The translations under genes were made by a program, and so were the position numbers. Positions 37,103-45,641 of a stretch of DNA of 64,000 nt are shown piece after piece (positions within the stretch are counted from its first letter, which is position 1; each line of letters starts with the position of its first letter). Where the stretch lies: positions 1 to 64,000 of the forward strand of contig DATGIL010000003.1 of NCBI GenBank assembly GCA_035295745.1. The letters are read 5' to 3'. This DNA is from JAIQFL01 sp035295745. GTDB lineage: Bacteria; Acidobacteriota; Terriglobia; Bryobacterales; Bryobacteraceae. The notes below the pieces were generated by a model, which saw only the letters and a program-made list of their open reading frames with translations, had not been told where the DNA came from and did no database searches.

Positions 37103-37648
37103 CTAGCTCTTCTCGTGCTTCATCACCGCGACGTAGCCCAGGTTCCGGTACAACTGATTGTGATCGAGTCCGAAGCCCACCACAAAGCGGTCGGGGATCT
37201 CAAAGCAGCGGTACCGCACGGGCACCTGCACGATCCGCCGCGAGTTGCGATCTAAAAATGTGCAGACGTAGAGCGAGTTGGGCGAGCGGCTGGCCAGTGT
37301 CCGCAACAGGTACCGCAACGTGAAGCCGGTATCCACAATATCTTCGATCAGCAGCACGTCCTCACCTTCGATGCCTTCATCGAGATCTTTGGCGATGCGC
37401 ACCAGGCCGGGCGATCCGCTCTTGTTGGAGAAACTCGAGATAGCCAGGAAGTCGATCTTCACCGGCACTTCGATGTGCCGCGCTAATGCCGTGAGGAAGA
37501 AAATCGATCCTTTCAAAACGCCGACGAGTTTGATCGATCGACCCTGGTAGTCGCGCGTAATTTCGGCGGCTACCTCACGGATGCGGTCTCCGATCTGCTC
37601 TTCGGTGAAGAGAATTCGTTCCACGCCGGCGGGCACTGCCGCGCTCAT
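37103..37648 (-). CDS. hpt: hypoxanthine phosphoribosyltransferase
   Basis: A 181-residue purine salvage enzyme that joins hypoxanthine or guanine to PRPP. It has the PRPP-binding motif VLLIEDIVDTGFTL, the flexible-loop region SFSNKSGS, the early LVGVLKGSIFF and the late PDRFVVGFGLDHNQLYRNL. Length is normal for bacterial Hpt. Its start overlaps the stop of the upstream cytidylate-kinase-like gene by 4 bases, so the two are translationally coupled. The common bacterial neighbours tilS and ftsH are not present. Confidence 0.95.
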   Translation of the reverse strand: MSAAVPAGVERILFTEEQIGDRIREVAAEITRDYQGRSIKLVGVLKGSIFFLTALARHIEVPVKIDFLAISSFSNKSGSPGLVRIAKDLDEGIEGEDVLLIEDIVDTGFTLRYLLRTLASRSPNSLYVCTFLDRNSRRIVQVPVRYRCFEIPDRFVVGFGLDHNQLYRNLGYVAVMKHEKS

Positions 37649-38598
37649 GCGTCGGCCGGCCTCCCTGCCAGGCCGTATTTGAAGATCAAGTTTTCGAAAT
37701 CTTTCTGATAAAACACCTGGATGTTGATATGCGGGTAAAGTTCGCGAAGAAGCCGCACCTTGCGATTCTTGCGGGTCACGTGTGCCTGTTTCATGGTGGT
37801 TAATTCCAAGTAAAGATCGAATTCGGGAAGGTAGAAATCCGGCGTGAACGCTTCCAGGATATGCCCGTTCTGGTCCTTGTGAATGGGAAAACTGCGCGGC
37901 TCGTACTCCCAGGCGATGCGGTAAAAGTCGAGCAGGTTGGCGAACATCTCCTCGCTTTGGTGCGCGAACATTTTTTTCCGCAGCGTGACCTTGTTCGGCG
38001 GGACGATTCCGAAGCGCGCGAGTTTGAGCCTCATCTGGAACTGCAGTTGCGCTTCCGCGGCAGGCGAGAGATAGCCGCGCTCTTTCAGGCTGCCCGATGC
38101 CACCGCGGTCTCCACGAGTTCGGCCATCTGCTCAGAGGTCAGCGACTCGGCATTCATTACGAGATCGAAGAGCTCCGCGGTGGCGCGAGTCTTGCCGAAC
38201 TTCGCCTTGCGGTCGGCACGTTCGGCGGTCTCCAGTTGCAGCAGGAGTTGGCGGGCGGCGGGTCGTTCCAGGCGCGAATCGAGCATCAGGTTGCCGATAC
38301 GCACGTTTTCGGGCGCCACGATATGTACACGCAGCATCCCCAGGAAATGGCGAGACTGAATCTCTCCGCCAACCGCGCAGTAGACGAGGTGGTTCTCGGT
38401 GGCGAGGCGTGCCAGGATCGAGGTCACCAGGCTGGGATACGCTTTGTCTGGAATCTTGGTTTCCGCTCCGAACTCCTCGTCCGTGAGGAGGCGGAGGCGG
38501 GACTGCGTCAACAGTTCGAATCCGAGCCGTTGGGCGGTAATCCGTGCCACCTCTTCGTACCGGCATCCCGGATGGCCCGAAACCGCGATCAGCGCCAT
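37645..38598 (-). CDS. cytidylate-kinase-like protein with C-terminal nuclease-like domain
   Basis: A 317-residue protein from the ATG at 38598 (MALIAVSGHPGCRYEEVA). The N-terminal part (to about residue 195) matches the cytidylate kinase-like family. The P-loop reads GHPGCRYEE and lacks the usual GKS/T lysine, as that family does. The C-terminal part (about 200-317) has an endonuclease-like pattern, EAFTPDFYLPEFDLYLELTTMK with Asp254 and Glu265, like the D-...-E-x-K core of PD-(D/E)XK folds but with Thr where the lysine normally stands. It is coupled to hpt by a 4-base overlap, hinting at a nucleotide-related role. Catalytic activity in either half is uncertain. Confidence 0.72.
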   Translation of the reverse strand: MALIAVSGHPGCRYEEVARITAQRLGFELLTQSRLRLLTDEEFGAETKIPDKAYPSLVTSILARLATENHLVYCAVGGEIQSRHFLGMLRVHIVAPENVRIGNLMLDSRLERPAARQLLLQLETAERADRKAKFGKTRATAELFDLVMNAESLTSEQMAELVETAVASGSLKERGYLSPAAEAQLQFQMRLKLARFGIVPPNKVTLRKKMFAHQSEEMFANLLDFYRIAWEYEPRSFPIHKDQNGHILEAFTPDFYLPEFDLYLELTTMKQAHVTRKNRKVRLLRELYPHINIQVFYQKDFENLIFKYGLAGRPADA

Positions 38599-38767
38599 GT
38601 CACTTGCCCATAATAACGCGTGGCAGCGGTGTTCCATCCTGGCGGCGCAAAATGTACGGCGCGAGTACAACCGATGAACAGCCCGGCGATCGCGGACCGA
38701 CCCGGACGCTGCAAGATCTTGATTCTGTGGACGGATGAAATGGCCGCCCAAGTGTAATTAGAAGGGC

Positions 38768-39880
38768 ATGCCCAACACATGGGAACTTCATCTCGAACGC
38801 TGGACCGCGGCCGGCGTGGTCGATACCAGCGTCCGCGATCGCATCTTGACGTGGGAACGGGAAAACACAGAGCCACAAGGTCTGCGCTGGCCCGTTTGGA
38901 TCGCGCTGGCGTTCGGCGCCATCCTTCTCGGCGCCGGCATTCTGCTCTTCGTCTCCGCGCACTGGGACCAGATGTCCCCGGCATGGCGCATGACGCTGCT
39001 GGTTGCAATGATCGCGCTACTACACGCGGGCGGAGCGGTTGCATCGAGCCGCCTGCAGGGTCTCTCGATCACGCTTCACACGCTGGGGACCATTTCGCTG
39101 GGAGCGGCAATCGCGCTGGCGGGCCAGATTTTCAATCTCTCGGAGCATTGGCCCTCGGCGGTGCTGTTGTGGGCTCTTGGTGCGGCTGCGGCGTGGGCGT
39201 TGCTGGGCCACTGGACGCAGGCCACTCTCACGGCGATCCTGTTGCCGTATTGGTTGGTGGGCGAATGGTGGACGCTGGCCGATGCTCACTCTCGATCCTT
39301 CTATCCGATCTCAGTAGGCGTCTGCGCGCTCAGCTTCGCCTATCTCAGTGCACGGCGGGGTCCGGACGACAGCTCGTTCCGGAAGGCGCTCGGATGGCTC
39401 GGCGGCATCGCGCTGGTGCCCGCCGTCTTCGCGATCGGCGTGGAAGGCCCCCTGGCGTCTACCGCATGGTCGTCGGACGGCACTCTCGCCTGGGCGATCG
39501 CGATTCTCATTCCGCTGGCGGTCGCTGTAGTGCTTCGCGGACGCGAGGCGCTTTGGGCGGGAGTCGGCATCGGGTGGGCCGTCCTGATGGCGGCGATAAA
39601 TGCCGCGGGCGGCGGCCATCTGGCAATTTACTTCTGGAGCGCGATCGGTGCGACCGGTCTGGCGCTGTGGGGCACGGACGACTCGCGGCCGGAGCGGATC
39701 AATCTGGGAGTTATCGGCTTCGCCCTCACGGTTCTGTTCTTCTACTTCTCCGATGTCATGGATAAATTCGATCGCGCCACCGGCTTGATTGCGGGCGGAC
39801 TGCTGTTCCTGGCCGGCGGATGGCTTCTGGAGCGCACACGCCGCGGCTTGATGACGCACATTCGACAGGAGGCAATATGA
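38768..39880 (+). CDS. DUF2157 membrane protein
   Basis: A 370-residue protein. A cytoplasmic helical N terminus (ELHLERWTAAGVVDTSVRDRIL) is typical of DUF2157. About ten membrane helices follow, beginning WPVWIALAFGAILLGAGILLFVSAHWDQM, where the W-x-x-(M/L)-(S/P) motif after helix 1 is also a family trait. The function is unknown in all members. Its stop overlaps the start of the next gene by 4 bases, the usual DUF2157-GDYXXLXY arrangement, so the two likely form a membrane complex. Confidence 0.88.
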   Translation: MPNTWELHLERWTAAGVVDTSVRDRILTWERENTEPQGLRWPVWIALAFGAILLGAGILLFVSAHWDQMSPAWRMTLLVAMIALLHAGGAVASSRLQGLSITLHTLGTISLGAAIALAGQIFNLSEHWPSAVLLWALGAAAAWALLGHWTQATLTAILLPYWLVGEWWTLADAHSRSFYPISVGVCALSFAYLSARRGPDDSSFRKALGWLGGIALVPAVFAIGVEGPLASTAWSSDGTLAWAIAILIPLAVAVVLRGREALWAGVGIGWAVLMAAINAAGGGHLAIYFWSAIGATGLALWGTDDSRPERINLGVIGFALTVLFFYFSDVMDKFDRATGLIAGGLLFLAGGWLLERTRRGLMTHIRQEAI

Positions 39881-40230
39881 CCCGCCTATCCCGCGGACTC
39901 GCAATAGCCGCCGTGCATTGCCTCATGGTCATGAGCATCGCCGGCAAGTACGCCTACGATCGCGAGCGTCTGCCTCGCACATGGGCGAAGGCGTTGCCTT
40001 ACGACCCCAATCTTCCGATTCGCGGCCGGTACGTGCGATTCACGCTGGAAGGCATGGGCACGCAAGAGCCGCTCGCGTACTTCATTCCCGATCGCGTGCC
40101 CGATCCGTCGCGCCGCCCGCCTGGTGAGGAGCTGTGGGTGGAAGTGAGTGTGCCTCGGACTGGGCCGCCCCGCCCCATCAGATTGGGCGTAAAAAAGGAC
40201 GGAGTGCTTCGGCCACTGGACCTGCGGTAG
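39877..40230 (+). CDS. GDYXXLXY-domain protein
   Basis: A 117-residue protein starting at ATG 39877, coupled by an ATGA overlap to the DUF2157 gene. It has one N-terminal membrane segment (LAIAAVHCLMVMSIAG) and then the GDYXXLXY-type motif, here in the variant form LPIRGRYVRFTLEG. It is shorter than many family members and its function is unknown. The 3' end overlaps the stop of the convergent BtuF-like gene by 53 bases. Confidence 0.8.
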   Translation: MTRLSRGLAIAAVHCLMVMSIAGKYAYDRERLPRTWAKALPYDPNLPIRGRYVRFTLEGMGTQEPLAYFIPDRVPDPSRRPPGEELWVEVSVPRTGPPRPIRLGVKKDGVLRPLDLR

Positions 40231-41083
40231 GGTGTAGCATCGCCACCAGCAGCTCGAAAGTCTCGACCACGCGTGGGCCCGGCCGATTGAAGAACTGATT
40301 ACCGTCTGCGAGGTAAACGCGATGTGTGCGGACGGCCCGCAGATCGCGCCAGCCGGGGCGGCCGGTGAGCCAGTACATCTCCCGTTCGGCCCGTTGCAGA
40401 TCGAATCCACAGGGAGCGACGATGATGACGTCGGGATCGGATTCCACAAGCTGGTCCCACGTCATCCAGGGGGAGTGCTTGCCAGCCTCGCCGAACAGAT
40501 TGATCCCACCCGCCAGTCCGATCAGTTCCGGCGTCCAGTTTCCCGCCGCCATCAGAGGCTCGATCCACTCGATACAGGCCACGCGCGGCGCCGATCCGGT
40601 ACCGGACCACGGCTGCAGCCGCGCTTGCAGAGCTTGCACCACCTGCTCGCCATGTTCTGCAATCGCCAGCGCACTGGCGACCCGCCGGAAATCGTCCCAG
40701 ATATCGCTCAGTGAATTCGGTTGCAAGGAGACGATCTGCGGATTCCCCGTCATGCCCCGCGCGATCGCCGCCTCCACATCTCGCAAGCTCACGGCGCAGA
40801 CCTCGCACTGAATCTGGGTCAGGATGTGGGTTGGCTTGAGTTCCTGAAGCGTCTGCTCATCGACGTCGTAAATCGAAAGTGAGGTTCGGGCCGCCTGCTT
40901 GACCAACTCGTCGATCTCGCGGCTGCTGCCGTTTACGGGAATGCGCGGGCGCGTGCAGGCCGGGAGACTGTGCACGCCTTCCGGGTAGTCGCACTCGTGG
41001 GAGCGGCCCACCAAATTGTCGAACTGTCCGAGGGCGTGCACGATCTCGGTGGCGCTGGCGATCAGAGAGACGATGCGCGGCAT
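40178..41083 (-). CDS. BtuF-like cobalamin-binding protein without signal peptide
   Basis: A 301-residue protein of the periplasmic-binding (helical backbone, BtuF/FecB) fold: IVSLIASATEIVHALGQ, GRSHECDYP, then SLSIYDVDEQTLQELKPTHILTQIQCEVCAVS. The last stretch is characteristic of the 'cobalamin-binding protein' group. No signal peptide, lipobox or membrane helix is present from any in-frame start, so it should stay in the cytoplasm unless exported otherwise. It is the last gene of the riboswitch-headed B12 operon, 10 bases after the DUF6580 gene. Cobalamin or cobamide binding is inferred from family and operon. A cytosolic B12-carrying role is possible. Confidence 0.85.
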   Translation of the reverse strand: MPRIVSLIASATEIVHALGQFDNLVGRSHECDYPEGVHSLPACTRPRIPVNGSSREIDELVKQAARTSLSIYDVDEQTLQELKPTHILTQIQCEVCAVSLRDVEAAIARGMTGNPQIVSLQPNSLSDIWDDFRRVASALAIAEHGEQVVQALQARLQPWSGTGSAPRVACIEWIEPLMAAGNWTPELIGLAGGINLFGEAGKHSPWMTWDQLVESDPDVIIVAPCGFDLQRAEREMYWLTGRPGWRDLRAVRTHRVYLADGNQFFNRPGPRVVETFELLVAMLHPTAGPVAEALRPFLRPI

Positions 41084-41093
41084 ATCGGAACGC

Positions 41094-41633
41094 TTATGCC
41101 GGTTGCGCCGCGGCAACTCGCTCCGACCGCACTACAGTCCGGCTCAACCAGGCATGCAGGCCGAACAGGGCCGCGGAGTAAACCAGGTCCGATGCCAGCG
41201 TTCGTCCGAAGAAGGGAATTCCCGCAGCATAGCTTTGCAGGATGCCTGCGAAGTTGTGAGCGTACGTGGTGGGGAAAAGGAAAGCGAAATTGGTGAACAG
41301 GAAAAACACCACGCTGCCGGCCATTGAGGCCGAGCCAATCCAAAGCGGATTTTCTGTCTTTCGCAGATGGGTGCCGATCCAGACGTTCAGCAGGAAACAC
41401 GCGTAGATCAGCGGAGTCGCGCGCGAATAGCCGCCCACCAGCGGATCGGTGACGACCATCAGCGCTAATGGCAGCACGTATGCCTTCCAGCCGCGCATGC
41501 GCGCGCCACAGAACAGGCTCATCGCACCGACCGGGGCGAAATTCAAGTTCTGAACCACGCGGACGAGCGCGGCGAGCACCATGAGCGCGATCGCTAACGG
41601 CCTCAGATTGCCGTCGGAAGTGTCCTTCTGCAT
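41094..41633 (-). CDS. DUF6580 membrane protein, candidate B12 importer component
   Basis: A 179-residue integral membrane protein from the ATG at 41633, with aaggag upstream. Five or six helices are visible. Motifs are RVVQNLNFAPVGAMSLFCGA after helix 1, PLALMVVTDPLVGGY, LIYACFLLNVWIGTHL and a C-terminal helix AALFGLHAWL. DUF6580 is a putative transport family of unknown substrate, and the helix count and size resemble an ECF-type S-component. The gene lies between the adenosyltransferase and the BtuF-like gene in an operon headed by a cobalamin riboswitch that has an outer-membrane receptor but no BtuC or BtuD. That makes it the best local candidate for crossing the inner membrane with B12. 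This is inference. Confidence 0.8.
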   Translation of the reverse strand: MQKDTSDGNLRPLAIALMVLAALVRVVQNLNFAPVGAMSLFCGARMRGWKAYVLPLALMVVTDPLVGGYSRATPLIYACFLLNVWIGTHLRKTENPLWIGSASMAGSVVFFLFTNFAFLFPTTYAHNFAGILQSYAAGIPFFGRTLASDLVYSAALFGLHAWLSRTVVRSERVAAAQPA

Positions 41634-41663
41634 TACCGTTCTCTCCTTGCCTTTAATTCCCAA

Positions 41664-42314
41664 TTATCGATCAGACTGCCCGGTGGCAGACTGGTTCGGC
41701 TCCCACAGAGTTTCGGGCACGCCTGCAACGTGGCTGGCCCATCGGCTCCAGACGAATAGCGCGTCGCTGAGACGGTTCAGGTATCGCACGGCCTCCGGTG
41801 GGATCTCCTCCGAACGGCTCAGCGTCACGCAATCCCGCTCGGCCCTCCGGCACACAGTCCGGCAGATGTGCAATTCGGCATTCAGGCGGCTGCCGCCCGG
41901 CAGCACGAACGAACGGAGCGCCGGCAAATCCTCGTTCATGAGGTCCATCTCGCGTTCCAGTCGCGACACCTCGATGTCCGTGACCCGCGCCTGCTTGGGA
42001 TGAACGTCCTCGGGCAGAGTCGCGAGTATCGAGCCGAGATTGAATAGCTCATGCTGCACGCGCAGCAGAATCCCTGCCAGGACTGCCAGTGGCGGCGTCT
42101 GCGAGGCTGCTTCCGTCACGCTGGCACGGGCCACGCCGAGAAATGAGTTCAGCTCATCAACCGTCCCATAGGCCACGATCCGCGCGCTGTCTTTCGGGAC
42201 ACGCTGTCCGCCGGCCAGGCCAGTCTCGCCCTGGTCGCCCTGCCGCGTGTAAACGCGATTGATGGCGAGCCGCGGCTTGTCGAAAGGGTCTACCGCCGCT
42301 TTGCGATCTTCCAT
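41664..42314 (-). CDS. PduO-type cob(I)alamin adenosyltransferase
   Basis: A 216-residue enzyme that transfers the adenosyl group of ATP to cob(I)alamin to make coenzyme B12. The PduO/MMAB signature is clear: the ATP-binding N terminus VYTRQGDQGETGLAGG, the conserved GTVDELNSFLG, LPGGSRLNAELHICRTVCRRAER and the C-terminal RYLNRLSDALFVWSRW. Length is normal. Its start overlaps the end of the TonB-dependent receptor gene by 25 bases, so translation is coupled. It converts imported corrinoid to cofactor form, fitting the operon. CobA- and EutT-type enzymes have different folds. Confidence 0.95.
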   Translation of the reverse strand: MEDRKAAVDPFDKPRLAINRVYTRQGDQGETGLAGGQRVPKDSARIVAYGTVDELNSFLGVARASVTEAASQTPPLAVLAGILLRVQHELFNLGSILATLPEDVHPKQARVTDIEVSRLEREMDLMNEDLPALRSFVLPGGSRLNAELHICRTVCRRAERDCVTLSRSEEIPPEAVRYLNRLSDALFVWSRWASHVAGVPETLWEPNQSATGQSDR

Positions 42315-44473
42315 TTCATACCTGCCACAAAGTTGATGCGCGGGGAAGGGAAGCCGAAGACTTCCTCATAGTGCTGATTGAACGCATTCCGCAAGTTACC
42401 GTAGACGGTCAGTCCGCGAGCCAGCGTGTAATTGACGTTCACACCGAAGTTCGCGTAGCCCGGATTCCAAAACAGTCCGTTACTCGCTCCAAAGGAAGGC
42501 TCCTCAAACAGTGCCCGTCCCCTGAAATACCCAGTAATGTCAGCCGCCACGCGCCCATGCGTAAAGGTCGCCACCAGATTCCCCGAATTCTCGGGACGCC
42601 GCGTCAACTGCTGCCCCACCTGAAAATATTGCGGCGCCAGGCCCGACGATCCGTCGAGCGACAGAATGCGCGTTTCGAGCAGGGTGTACGATCCACGGAC
42701 GAACATTGACCGTGTGGGACGCAGGCTGGCGGAGAATTCAGCGCCCTGTGCGCGCGAGTTCGCCAGGTTATCCGACTGGTAATGGCTGAGCGTCGTCAAC
42801 GATCCGCCCAACGTCACGATCAGATCGTAATAACGATTGTAAAAATAGGTGCCGTCCAGCAACAGCAGATCGTGGAAAAGCCGCTGTTCCAGACCGGCAT
42901 CGAAGCTGCGCGTCTTCTCCGGCTTCAGCGCGGGATTGTCGGTGAAGGCCAACTCGAAGCCGGAGGGCGGGCGGATCCCGGTGCCGAACGACGCGTGCAC
43001 GCGGGTCGGCTTCGCCAGGACGTATGCTGCTGAGACCTTGGGATTGACGCGTGAAATCGAATCCTCGGGGAATGCCGGCCGCGAAAAGCCGTCCGTCGGA
43101 ATCGCAGCCGTACGGAAGAATTCGGCACGCACACCAGCATTCAGAAACAGCTTCCCGCCGATGTCGAATCGGTTCTCCAGATACACCGCGATGTCGTCGC
43201 GCCGGATGGGAAAGTCCTCGAAACTCGAGTCCGTGATGAAGGTGTTCTTCACCTCTTCGCGGCCCACGCTCACTCCCGCGGCAGCCGTATCGTGTGGCGT
43301 GATGCTTACGATCGTGCGCGCCTCGCCCTGGCCGCGAAGGTCTTTGTTGAAACTGAAGCCGAAAGGACTGGTGAAGCCGTTGTTGTCGAGGAAAAACGAA
43401 CCGGTGACCTCCTGCCTGACGCGCGGCGAAAGGTCTCCCTCGTAATGCACCGAATAATCCGAGAAGTTGTTGCGTGCCCGGCTCACCAGGTCGATGCCAG
43501 TGAAGGTGTGCTTGGGGTCCGATCCGTAAGGGCCTGGCTCGCCGACGTCATTCGAATCGAAATCGCCGTGGAAGCCGAAGTTCTGGCGCCCGATGCGGCG
43601 CGTCACGTTTAGCAGGACGTCTTCGTTGCGGTAGTCATTGTTGGCGACCAGTCCGTTGTCGTCGATGCGGGTAGCCGAGGCTGCCACTCCGAAGCCCGCC
43701 ATCATGCCCGATGCGGCGATTCCGAATCGGCGCTCGTCATACGAGCCTCCTTCGGCGAGCAGTTCGAGTTCCGGCGAAGCCTGCGACGTGCGGGTGACGA
43801 AATCGATGACGCCACTGTTGGCGTAGGGGCCGTAGACGGCAGACTGCGGCCCGCGAATCACGTCGATGTGGTCAATCATCTCGCTCGGAATGTGTGCGAA
43901 ATCGAAGCCAAGACCACCGCCGAATCCGACTACGGGAACGCCGTCGATCTGCACCAGGGGAAAGTTGGAGTTTCCGCCGCGCAGGAAGAGATTCGTGACC
44001 CCGCCGGCCGCGCCCGACTGGTTGAAGATCATGCCCGGCAGGTAGCGCAGCAGATCGACGGCGAAGGGTTCGTTGCGCTGCCGCACCTCTTCCTCCGTGA
44101 CGATGCTGACGCTGCTGCCCTGTTGACTGGCCAGGACGTCGATCGCGCTCCCCACCACCTTCACCGAATCGACGAGCGGGGCGATTTCCAATTGCACGGT
44201 GGCGGACGACTCCAACGGGAGCGTTCGCGTGCCGAAGCCAGGTGCGGCGACCACGATCCTCGCATCGGAGTTCGCGGCGACATCCAGTCGAAAGGCTCCC
44301 TCGAGTGAGGAAACGGTCTGCGCCTCAACACCGACGCGGCTTACGATGGAAATCTGCGCGTTCGGAATCGGCGCGCCGGATGGATCGACAACTTTACCTT
44401 TGACCTCTGCGGCCGAAAGGAAGGCGGAAGAAATTAGAAAGCAGGCCAGCGGGCCCGCAACGCAGAAACGCAT
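42290..44473 (-). CDS. TonB-dependent receptor, predicted cobalamin (BtuB-like)
   Basis: A 727-residue outer-membrane receptor. ATG 44473 is chosen because gggaggag sits 8 bases before it. The GTG at 44491, which also opens the frame, lies inside that Shine-Dalgarno. After the signal peptide comes a carboxypeptidase-regulatory domain (KGKVVDPSGAPIPNAQISIV, about residues 23-100). The plug holds SIVTEEEVRQRNEPFAVDLLRYLPGM, LFLRGGNSNFPLVQIDGVPV and IDVIRGPQSAVYG. A 22-strand-type barrel ends with an aromatic-rich tail. A riboswitch upstream and B12 genes downstream indicate cobalamin or another cobamide as ligand. Confidence 0.92.
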   Translation of the reverse strand: MRFCVAGPLACFLISSAFLSAAEVKGKVVDPSGAPIPNAQISIVSRVGVEAQTVSSLEGAFRLDVAANSDARIVVAAPGFGTRTLPLESSATVQLEIAPLVDSVKVVGSAIDVLASQQGSSVSIVTEEEVRQRNEPFAVDLLRYLPGMIFNQSGAAGGVTNLFLRGGNSNFPLVQIDGVPVVGFGGGLGFDFAHIPSEMIDHIDVIRGPQSAVYGPYANSGVIDFVTRTSQASPELELLAEGGSYDERRFGIAASGMMAGFGVAASATRIDDNGLVANNDYRNEDVLLNVTRRIGRQNFGFHGDFDSNDVGEPGPYGSDPKHTFTGIDLVSRARNNFSDYSVHYEGDLSPRVRQEVTGSFFLDNNGFTSPFGFSFNKDLRGQGEARTIVSITPHDTAAAGVSVGREEVKNTFITDSSFEDFPIRRDDIAVYLENRFDIGGKLFLNAGVRAEFFRTAAIPTDGFSRPAFPEDSISRVNPKVSAAYVLAKPTRVHASFGTGIRPPSGFELAFTDNPALKPEKTRSFDAGLEQRLFHDLLLLDGTYFYNRYYDLIVTLGGSLTTLSHYQSDNLANSRAQGAEFSASLRPTRSMFVRGSYTLLETRILSLDGSSGLAPQYFQVGQQLTRRPENSGNLVATFTHGRVAADITGYFRGRALFEEPSFGASNGLFWNPGYANFGVNVNYTLARGLTVYGNLRNAFNQHYEEVFGFPSPRINFVAGMKWKIAKRR

Positions 44474-44514
44474 TCTTTGGGCTCCTCCCACGAGAGCCGA
44501 ACGAGTTATTTGGT

Positions 44515-44668
44515 ATCGCTGGCCGGTCTCCTGACTTGCGCCTCATCGAACCGATCGGCCTTCCCATTCCTTTGGAACAGTGGCGTACTCGATCGCTTCT
44601 CCGCGCTTACAGTGGCGGGGCCGTGCTGGATTCTCACCAGTTTCCCGAACACCAGCAGATTTCAGACT
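44515..44668 (-). promoter_or_regulatory. cobalamin riboswitch (B12 box) upstream of the TonB receptor
   Basis: On the minus strand the sequence has the conserved cobalamin aptamer blocks in order: GGTG..GGGAAACTGGTGAGAATCC, then CGGCCCCGCCACTGTAAGCG, GGAATGGGAAGG and finally the B12 box AGTCAGGAGACCGGCC at about 44536-44521. It ends about 45 bases before the receptor ATG, close enough to mask the Shine-Dalgarno when B12 binds. It should lower expression of the whole downstream B12 run at high cobalamin. Confidence 0.95.
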
Positions 44669-44813
44669 TCGCTATCCAGTGTACAACAGAACGCTCCCAT
44701 CCAAGCTTGAGGGTCGACGCTTAAATTGGCTCACCAAATCCACCCCTGCCTCACGCTCCACGTAAGGCATTTGTAATCGACCTCTTCGACGATCACTACT
44801 ATACTGAGATCAC

Positions 44814-45640
<827 letters not shown>

Positions 45641-45641
<1 letters not shown>

